Source: Harryflintia acetispora (GTDB taxonomy: Bacteria; Bacillota; Clostridia; Oscillospirales; Ruminococcaceae). Taken from it: a stretch of DNA of 64,000 nt. Below the pieces are notes generated by a model that was not told the origin of the DNA, did not search any database, and worked only from the letters and a program-made list of their open reading frames with translations. Below, one piece after another: positions 58,561 to 64,000 of this stretch (its first letter is position 1; each line of letters starts with the position of its first letter). Location: contig SLUK01000009.1 in the NCBI GenBank assembly GCA_004340125.1, forward strand, positions 4,374 through 68,373, in the 5' to 3' direction. A program made the position numbers and the translations under genes.

Positions 58561-59601
58561 ATGATGGAAACGTCAGCATTGCTGCGCACACTCAGCGAAG
58601 CGGTCGGCGTGGCGGGAAGCGAAAGCGGGGTCCTCGCCGCGGCGAGGGAGGAGCTCCTGAAAATCGGGAAGTGCGAAGTCAGCCCCCTCGGCTCGCTGAT
58701 CTGTAAAATTCGCGAGCCCAAGGCGGGGAGAGCCCACGTCATGCTGGACGCCCACCTCGACGAGATCGGGCTGATCGTGACCGCCATCCTGCCGGATGGT
58801 TTTTTGAAGGTTTCGAACTGCGGGGGGATCGACCGGCGGATCCTGCCCGCCTGCCAGGTGACCATCCACGGCAGGGAGCCGCTGAAGGCAGTGGTCTGCT
58901 CGGTGCCGCCCCACCTGCAGGATAAAGAACAGAAAAAGACCCAGAAGATCGAGGAGTTCACCCTCGACGCGGGCCTGGGCTTTGAGGCGGCGCAAAAGCT
59001 GATCGCCCCGGGGGACCGGGTGACGATCGACGCGCCCTTCGCCGGGCTGCTGGGCGGCAGGGTGACCGGAAAGAGCCTCGACAACCGCGCCGGGTGCGCG
59101 GCGGTCATACGCGCGGGCGAGCTGCTGGCGCAGTCCCCATTGGACTGCGGACTGAGCGTGGTGCTTTCCTCCTTGGAGGAGGTGGGCGAGCAGGGGGCGC
59201 AGTGCGCGGCCTATGCGCTCGCGCCCACCCACGCGATCGTGGTGGACGTCTCGTTCGCCGGCGCGCCGGGCCTCGGGCCGGTGCGGCAGGCAGCTTTCGG
59301 CAGCGGGGCGATGGTGGGCTTTGCCCCCACCCTTTGCGGCGAGATGAGCCGGGGGTTGATAGAAACCGCTGAGCGCCATCAGATCCCCCACACCCCCGAG
59401 GTGATGGGCGGGAAGAGCGGCACCAACGCCGACAATATCGCCGCCTCGCGCTGCGGGGTGCGCACAGCACTCCTCTCGATCCCGCAGCGCAACATGCACA
59501 CCCCCGTCGAGATCGTGGACACCGCCGACATCGAGGCGGTGGCAAACCTCATCGCGGCCTATCTGTGCGACAACTTTTCATTGGAGGGATTCGGATGCTA
59601 G
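58561..59601 (+). CDS. M42-family metallopeptidase, first copy
   Basis: A 346-residue M42 aminopeptidase (FrvX/PepA glutamyl-aminopeptidase type). Metal-binding blocks are HVMLDAHLDEIGLIV, SLDNRAGCAAVI, LSSLEEVGEQGAQCA and VVDVSFAG. The end block GGKSGTNADNIAASRCGVRTALLSIPQRNMHTPVEIV supplies the last histidine. It is a cytosolic, probably dodecameric, di-zinc peptidase acting on short peptides. It overlaps the next M42 gene by seven bases. Confidence 0.92.
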   Translation: MMETSALLRTLSEAVGVAGSESGVLAAAREELLKIGKCEVSPLGSLICKIREPKAGRAHVMLDAHLDEIGLIVTAILPDGFLKVSNCGGIDRRILPACQVTIHGREPLKAVVCSVPPHLQDKEQKKTQKIEEFTLDAGLGFEAAQKLIAPGDRVTIDAPFAGLLGGRVTGKSLDNRAGCAAVIRAGELLAQSPLDCGLSVVLSSLEEVGEQGAQCAAYALAPTHAIVVDVSFAGAPGLGPVRQAAFGSGAMVGFAPTLCGEMSRGLIETAERHQIPHTPEVMGGKSGTNADNIAASRCGVRTALLSIPQRNMHTPVEIVDTADIEAVANLIAAYLCDNFSLEGFGC

Positions 59602-60614
59602 AGCTGATCAAAGAGCTTTCCCTGCTCGACGGGGTGTCGGGCGACGAGGGCGCGGTGCGCGAGCGGATCATCAAAGAGATCGACGGGAAATGCGAGTGGA
59701 GCGTGGACCCGCTGGGAAATATCATCGCGCTCAAGAAGGGGAAGCGCGCCACGGACAAGAAAATCCAGCTTTCGGCCCATATGGATGAGGTCGGCTTCAT
59801 CATCACCCACATCGGCGAGGACGGGCTGCTGCGCTTTGCGCCGGTGGGCGGGATCGACGTGCGGGTGACGCTCGGCAAGCGGCTGCGCATCGGGAGAAAA
59901 AGACTCTGCGGCGTGGTGGGATTAAAGCCGATCCACCTGGTGAGCGAGGAGGAATTTAACACTCCGCCCAAGATGGACGAGCTCTATATCGACATCGGTG
60001 CAAAGGACCGGGAAGAGGCGGCGGGGCTGGTGGAAGTCGGCGAGCGCGCAGCGTTCGAGAGCGAATTCATCGAGTTCGGCGAGGGCTTCTTCAAGTGCAA
60101 GGCGCTGGACGACCGCGCCGGGTGCGCCCTGCTCATCGAGCTGATCAAAGGGGAAATCGAATATGATACCGCCTTCACCTTCACGGTGCAGGAGGAAAAC
60201 GGCTGCTTTGGGGCGATGACCGCCGGCTACACCGTGGCCCCGGACGTTGCGATCGCGGTGGAGACCACCACCGCCGCCGATCTGCCCGACACCCCCGAGC
60301 ACAAGAAGGTCTGCCGCCTGGGTCAAGGGCCGGTGGTCTCCTTCATGGACCGGGGGACGGTCTACAACATGGAGCTTTACCGCGCTCTGCTCGCGCGCGC
60401 ACGGCAGGAGGGAATCGCCTGCCAGCCCAAGACCGGGGTCTACGGCGGGAACGAGGCGCAGAGCCTGATCTCCAGTAAAGCCGGGGTCAAGGTGCTGGCC
60501 GTGTCTCTGCCCTGCCGCTACCTGCACTCGCCCAGCTGCGTGCTGCAAAAGAGCGACCTCTGTGAGACGCTGCGGCTGCTGCGCGCCGCCATCGCGCTGG
60601 CGGGCGGGCAGTGA
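59595..60614 (+). CDS. M42-family metallopeptidase, second copy
   Basis: A 339-residue paralogue with the same blocks: LSAHMDEVGFIITHI, LDDRAGCALLIELI, TVQEENGCFGAMTAGYTV and the end block GNEAQSLISSKAGVKVLAVSLPCRYLHSPSCV. ATG at 59595 follows GGAGGG; the longer frame inside the first gene is not used. The pair are similar but not near-identical, so they may form a mixed shell with a wider substrate range, as in other M42 pairs. That is inference. Confidence 0.92.
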   Translation: MLELIKELSLLDGVSGDEGAVRERIIKEIDGKCEWSVDPLGNIIALKKGKRATDKKIQLSAHMDEVGFIITHIGEDGLLRFAPVGGIDVRVTLGKRLRIGRKRLCGVVGLKPIHLVSEEEFNTPPKMDELYIDIGAKDREEAAGLVEVGERAAFESEFIEFGEGFFKCKALDDRAGCALLIELIKGEIEYDTAFTFTVQEENGCFGAMTAGYTVAPDVAIAVETTTAADLPDTPEHKKVCRLGQGPVVSFMDRGTVYNMELYRALLARARQEGIACQPKTGVYGGNEAQSLISSKAGVKVLAVSLPCRYLHSPSCVLQKSDLCETLRLLRAAIALAGGQ

Positions 60615-61405
60615 TCCGCTTTGTGGATTCCCCCGCGCGGCAGGCCGACCTTGAGAAGGTGCTGGCGGGGGAGGATTTGATCCATGCCTGCATGCTCTCT
60701 TCTTATTATAATGGCAGCCGGAGGGTGGGGAAGGACCTGCGCTTTTGGGTCTGCTACGAAGGGGAGGAGCCGCGCGCGGCGCTTCTGTCCATTTACGACG
60801 AGGTGCTGCTCTGCGACCGTGGCCTTGTGAAGACGGACGAGCTTGAGGAATTCCTGCGCTTTCTCGGCTGTGAGGTGCTTTGCGGGCGGGGGCTGCTGCT
60901 GCGGCGTCTGGCCCCGGGTGCGGGGCTCAGAGTGGACGAACTGGCCCCAGCCATGGTCTACCGCGGCGGGGCGCTGACGGCGGATGAGCCGGCGTTTTTG
61001 CCGGTCGAGGAGAACTTTTCCGGGCTTTACCGGATGATCGGAGAAAACTACGACCATTTCTTCGATTGCGGCGGCTACGAGGGGTGGCTGGCGGACTACC
61101 GCTTCAAGCGCCTCGACGGGGTCTGCCAGATATATGCCTACTGCGAAAATGGCGCGCCGGTGGCCACCGGCGCGCTGACCTGCGCGAGCGGGCGGTGCGC
61201 CGACCTCGGCGGGATCGTGGTGAGGCGGGACCATCGGGGCCGCGGCCTCGGGCAGAGGATGGTCCGCTTCCTGATCGCAAGGGCCCAGGAGCACCGGCGC
61301 CTACCGGTGCTCTGCTGCGCCGGGGAGGAGCTGCTGGGGTACTACCGCGGCCTGGGTTTTGAACAGTATGACGAGTGGGCCTGCGCATTGGCACAGAATA
61401 CATAG
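60611..61405 (+). CDS. GNAT acetyltransferase with N-terminal extra domain
   Basis: A 264-residue protein. The C-terminal 130 residues are a GNAT domain with the acetyl-CoA loop GIVVRRDHRGRGLGQRMVRFLIA and LLGYYRGLGFEQYDEW. The N-terminal half also reads like a degenerate GNAT fold (ADLEKVLAGEDLIHACMLSSYYNGSRRVGKDLRF). The start GTG overlaps the stop of the second M42 gene (GTGA), so it is coupled to the peptidase genes. Acceptor unknown; an amino acid or peptide is plausible from context. Confidence 0.8.
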   Translation: MIRFVDSPARQADLEKVLAGEDLIHACMLSSYYNGSRRVGKDLRFWVCYEGEEPRAALLSIYDEVLLCDRGLVKTDELEEFLRFLGCEVLCGRGLLLRRLAPGAGLRVDELAPAMVYRGGALTADEPAFLPVEENFSGLYRMIGENYDHFFDCGGYEGWLADYRFKRLDGVCQIYAYCENGAPVATGALTCASGRCADLGGIVVRRDHRGRGLGQRMVRFLIARAQEHRRLPVLCCAGEELLGYYRGLGFEQYDEWACALAQNT

Positions 61406-61420
61406 AGATAGGAGAACGGG

Positions 61421-62698
61421 ATGGAACAGCCATTTTTTCAGATAGACAAGCGGATTCTCGCGCTCTCGGAGCAAATTGAGGAGCAGATCGCGCCTCAGTT
61501 GAAACACATCGACGGGATCGCCCAATATAACACCTGCAAGGTGCAGCGGGCCTTCGCGGACCAGAGGGTCAGCGAGAGTCATTTCGCCGGGACCAGCGGC
61601 TACGGCTACGACGACCGGGGACGGGAGACCCTCGAGCGGGTCTTCGCCCAGGTCGTGGGGGCACAGGATTCCCTCTACCGGCACAACTTCGTTTCGGGCA
61701 CCGCGGCACTCACCTGCGCGCTGTTCGGGGTGCTGCGCCCGGGGGACCGAATGGTCTGCCTGACGGGGACCCCCTACGACACCCTGCACGGGGTGATCGG
61801 GCTGCTGCCCGAGCACGCCGGGCGCGGGACGCTAAAAGACTTCGGCATTCAATATGAACAAATCGAACTGAAAGACGATCAGATCGACCTCGGCGCGGTA
61901 AGCGGCGCGGTGGCGGGCGCGAAGATCGCCTACATCCAGCGCTCGCGCGGGTATTCGCTGCGAAGGTCGCTCAGCTGTGAGGACGTGCGGCTGGCGGCCG
62001 CCGCGGTCAAGGCCGCCGACCCGCAGGTGCTGGTGGTGGTGGACAACTGCTACGGCGAATTCGTGGACACGCTGGAGCCCACCGAGGTGGGGGCCGACCT
62101 GATCGTGGGGTCGCTGATCAAGAACCCCGGCGGCGGGATCGCCCAGACCGGCGGCTACATCGCGGGACGGGAGGACCTGGTGGAGCTCTGCGCCTGCCGC
62201 CTCACCTCGCCGAGCACCGGCAAGGAGGTGGGCTGCACCCTCGGGCAGCTGCGCTCGATGTACATGGGCCTCTTCTTCGCGCCCACCGTGGTGGCCGGCG
62301 CCGTCAAGACGGCGACCTTTGCCGCCGCCCTCTTCGAGGCGGCGGGCTACCGGGTGTCGCCCCGGTGGGACGAGCGGCGCGCGGACATCATCCAGACCAT
62401 CGTGCTGGGCAGCGGCGAGCGGGTGTCCGCCTTCTGCCGCGGGGTGCAGCAGGGCGCGCCGGTGGATTCGTTCGTCACCCCCGAGGCGTGGGACATGCCG
62501 GGGTACGACGACCCGGTTATCATGGCGGCGGGGGCGTTCAACATGGGCGCCTCGATCGAGCTGTCGGCCGATGCGCCGATGCGCGAGCCCTACGCCTGCT
62601 GGCTGCAGGGGGGGCTGACCTGGCCCTCGGGGAAGCTGGGGGTGCTGCTGGCGGCGCAGTCCATGCTCGAAGCGGGTGTGCTCTTTGGCGAAAAATAA
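61421..62698 (+). CDS. Methionine gamma-lyase-like PLP protein (PF06838)
   Basis: A 425-residue PLP-dependent protein of the Met_gamma_lyase (aluminium-resistance-like) family widespread in Firmicutes. The N-terminus carries SHFAGTSGYGYDDRGRETLERVFAQVVGAQ, then NFVSGTAALTCALFGVLRPGD, and the PLP lysine in IVGSLIKNPGGGIAQTGGYIAG. The end block YDDPVIMAAGAFNMGASIELSADAPMREPY is typical. Actual substrate is uncertain for the family. It lies 15 bp after the GNAT gene and may share its transcript with the peptidases. Confidence 0.92.
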   Translation: MEQPFFQIDKRILALSEQIEEQIAPQLKHIDGIAQYNTCKVQRAFADQRVSESHFAGTSGYGYDDRGRETLERVFAQVVGAQDSLYRHNFVSGTAALTCALFGVLRPGDRMVCLTGTPYDTLHGVIGLLPEHAGRGTLKDFGIQYEQIELKDDQIDLGAVSGAVAGAKIAYIQRSRGYSLRRSLSCEDVRLAAAAVKAADPQVLVVVDNCYGEFVDTLEPTEVGADLIVGSLIKNPGGGIAQTGGYIAGREDLVELCACRLTSPSTGKEVGCTLGQLRSMYMGLFFAPTVVAGAVKTATFAAALFEAAGYRVSPRWDERRADIIQTIVLGSGERVSAFCRGVQQGAPVDSFVTPEAWDMPGYDDPVIMAAGAFNMGASIELSADAPMREPYACWLQGGLTWPSGKLGVLLAAQSMLEAGVLFGEK

Positions 62699-62789
62699 AA
62701 ATGAATCGTGAGGATTCGTGAGTAATCGGAAGAAAACGGGAGCAAAATAGAGATTGAAGGACGCGGATTAAAAAATTGCTAAAAAGTCC

Positions 62790-62818
62790 TTGACAGCGCA
62801 TAACAAAGCCATTATAAT
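62790..62818 (+). promoter_or_regulatory. Promoter of rplM-rpsI
   Basis: TTGACA (62790-62795), 17 bp, TATAAT (62813-62818): full consensus. Confidence 0.9.
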
Positions 62819-62824
62819 GATACC

Positions 62825-62905
62825 TGTTGGTTTGAAGGTCTGTCCAAAAGGGAGCAAGGTTCCCCCCACGGGACGATAGGAGCTTTCAAAGAGTTAAGGT
62901 AATAT
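62825..62905 (+). ncRNA. L13 leader (autoregulatory mRNA structure)
   Basis: The sequence between the promoter and rplM has the GTCTGTCC...GGGACGATAGG pattern I associate with the L13 leader of Firmicutes, through which L13 limits its own operon. Identification is from memory of the family's conserved bases and position. Confidence 0.6.
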
Positions 62906-62918
62906 GGAGGTATACACA

Positions 62919-63347
62919 ATGTCAACTACAATGCCGAAGGCCGCTGAGCTCGGCCGCAAGTGGTATGTGATTGATGCAGCCGGCAAGCCGCTGGGCCGTG
63001 TCGCTGCCAAGGCCGCCGTGCTGCTGCGCGGCAAGCACAAGACCACCTTCACCCCGAACGTGGACTGCGGCGATCACGTGGTGATCGTCAACTGCGACAA
63101 GGCGGTCCTGACCGGGAAGAAGCTCGATCAGAAGTTCTACCGCCGCCATTCCGGCTGGGTCGGCGGGCTCAAGGAAATGAGCTACGGCCACCTGATGGAA
63201 GAGAATCCCGAGAAGGCGATGACCCTCGCGGTAAAGGGCATGATCCCGGACAACGTGATCGGCCGTCATGCACTGACCAGGCTGCGCACCTACCGCGGCG
63301 CCCAGCACCGGCACGAAGCGCAGAATCCGCAGGAATACACCCTTTAA
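62919..63347 (+). CDS. rplM: 50S ribosomal protein L13
   Basis: A 142-residue L13 of normal length: RKWYVIDAAGKPLGRVAAKAAVLLRGKHKTTFTPNVDCGDHVVIVN and the end block GMIPDNVIGRHALTRLRTYRGAQHRHEAQNPQEYTL. ATG at 62919 lies eight bases after GGAGG; the upstream in-frame ATG lies within the ribosome site. It forms the usual operon with rpsI, 19 bp downstream. Confidence 0.98.
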   Translation: MSTTMPKAAELGRKWYVIDAAGKPLGRVAAKAAVLLRGKHKTTFTPNVDCGDHVVIVNCDKAVLTGKKLDQKFYRRHSGWVGGLKEMSYGHLMEENPEKAMTLAVKGMIPDNVIGRHALTRLRTYRGAQHRHEAQNPQEYTL

Positions 63348-63366
63348 TCGGGAGGAGGAATAAGGA

Positions 63367-63768
63367 ATGTACGATACCAAACAGTTTTTCTACGGCACCG
63401 GCAGAAGAAAGAACTCGGTCGCCAGAGTCCGCCTTTATCCGGGCAACGGCGCCATCACCATAAACGGTAGGGACATTGACGACTACTTCGGGCTCGAGAC
63501 CCTCAAGCTGATCGTCCGCCAGCCGCTCGAGCTGACCGAGACCACCGGTAAGTTCGACATCGTCTGCAACGTCACCGGCGGCGGCGTCTCCGGCCAGGCC
63601 GGCGCGATCCGTCACGGCGTTTCCCGCGCTCTTCTCGAGTTTAACGGCGAGGCCCTGCGCCCCGCGCTCAAGAAGGCCGGGTTCCTGACCCGCGACCCGA
63701 GAATGAAAGAGCGTAAGAAGTACGGCCTCAAAGCGGCCCGTCGCGCGCCCCAGTTCTCCAAGAGATAA
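63367..63768 (+). CDS. rpsI: 30S ribosomal protein S9
   Basis: A 133-residue S9: FYGTGRRKNSVARVRLYPGNGAITINGRDIDDYFGLETL at the N-terminus and the basic tail DPRMKERKKYGLKAARRAPQFSKR, which reaches the ribosomal P site. ATG follows GGGAGGAGG. The last 12 codons plus the terminator are repeated in tandem at 63877-64000. Confidence 0.98.
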   Translation: MYDTKQFFYGTGRRKNSVARVRLYPGNGAITINGRDIDDYFGLETLKLIVRQPLELTETTGKFDIVCNVTGGGVSGQAGAIRHGVSRALLEFNGEALRPALKKAGFLTRDPRMKERKKYGLKAARRAPQFSKR

Positions 63769-64000
63769 TCATTCAAAGGAACCACTCGCCAGAGTGGTTC
63801 TTTTTTTGCGACGGGTTGCTTTTTGCCATCCCCGAGCGTAAGCGAGCGGGGGCACTGATGTTTGCGAAGCAAATGTCGGCCCGTCGCGCGCCCCAGTTCT
63901 CCAAGAGATAATCATTCAAAGGAACCACTCGCCAGAGTGGTTCTTTTTTTGCGACGGGTTGCTTTTTGCCATCCCCGAGCGTAAGCGAGCGGGGGCACCG
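63734..64000 (+). repeat. Tandem duplication of the rpsI 3' end and terminator
   Basis: 63734-63857 and 63877-64000 are the same over 124 bp apart from one T/C difference (63856/63999), with a period of 143 bp. The repeat includes the last codons of rpsI, its stop and terminator, and a CCCCGAGCG...GCGGGGG hairpin. The second copy may continue past the window. Confidence 0.9.
63780..63807 (+). terminator. Terminator of rplM-rpsI
   Basis: AACCACTC, GCCA, GAGTGGTT then CTTTTTTT. A second copy lies within the repeat at 63923-63950. Confidence 0.9.

Noticed and set aside
1..64000. CRISPR arrays, rRNA genes and intact insertion sequences
   Set aside because: None found: no regularly spaced repeat-spacer arrays, no rRNA sequence and no transposase frame.

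Overview
The window reads as a chromosome segment of a high-GC anaerobic Clostridia (Oscillospiraceae/Ruminococcaceae-like), probably a gut species. The basis is high-GC housekeeping genes of clostridial type (guaA, glyA, rarA, murD, rplM-rpsI, M42 peptidases), a putative sensory [FeFe]-hydrogenase cluster, AGGAGG-type ribosome binding sites, promoters of the TTGACA-17-TATAAT type, and a tet(W) mobilizable element typical of gut Firmicutes. The species assignment is inference.

Layout. 1-1006: the 5' part of a low-GC AAA ATPase running off the left edge, then tRNA-Ser(GGA). 1140-4330: a five-gene leftward operon (DRTGG, GHKL ATPase, group D-like [FeFe]-hydrogenase, DRTGG, PHP). 4452-12031: a patatin-like lipase, a broken zinc-ribbon/TM2 gene, a divergent SIS-deglycase/GntR pair, a MerR-GyrI regulator, recombinase debris, tRNA-Leu(CAG) and a BMP-family lipoprotein with a long folded leader. 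12113-20176: an AI-2E family exporter, two tandem paralogous secreted proteins, an ABC-F ATPase, a thioesterase and an Fe-dependent alcohol dehydrogenase. 21373-40176: a low-GC, wholly leftward surface-glycan island holding an ABC exporter, RmlA/RmlB plus FdtA/B/C-type enzymes (dTDP-3-acetamido-3,6-dideoxyhexose), CDP-alditol-type enzymes, several glycosyltransferases, a UDP-glucose dehydrogenase and a 1187-residue glycosyltransferase-radical SAM fusion. 41069-49935: an 8.9 kb integrative mobilizable element with tet(W), inserted at the 3' end of guaA and bounded by a 12-bp direct repeat, beside what looks like the end of an older element. 49924-64000: guaA, glyA, secreted proteins, rarA, murD, two M42 peptidases, a methionine gamma-lyase-like enzyme and rplM-rpsI.

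Most striking observation. Three secreted-protein genes (13574, 15074 and, leftward, 56757) are each preceded by a 186-187 bp segment bounded by 27-bp inverted repeats. Each segment carries one promoter of the same sequence family (TTGNAT, 17 bp, TATAATTAGGA) 63-64 bp from one repeat. In two segments the promoter points away from the secreted-protein gene (13365-13550 and 56791-56976); in the third it points into the gene (14864-15050). Each pair of repeats has its own core. This is the arrangement expected of phase-variable invertible promoters. No invertase is visible in the window.
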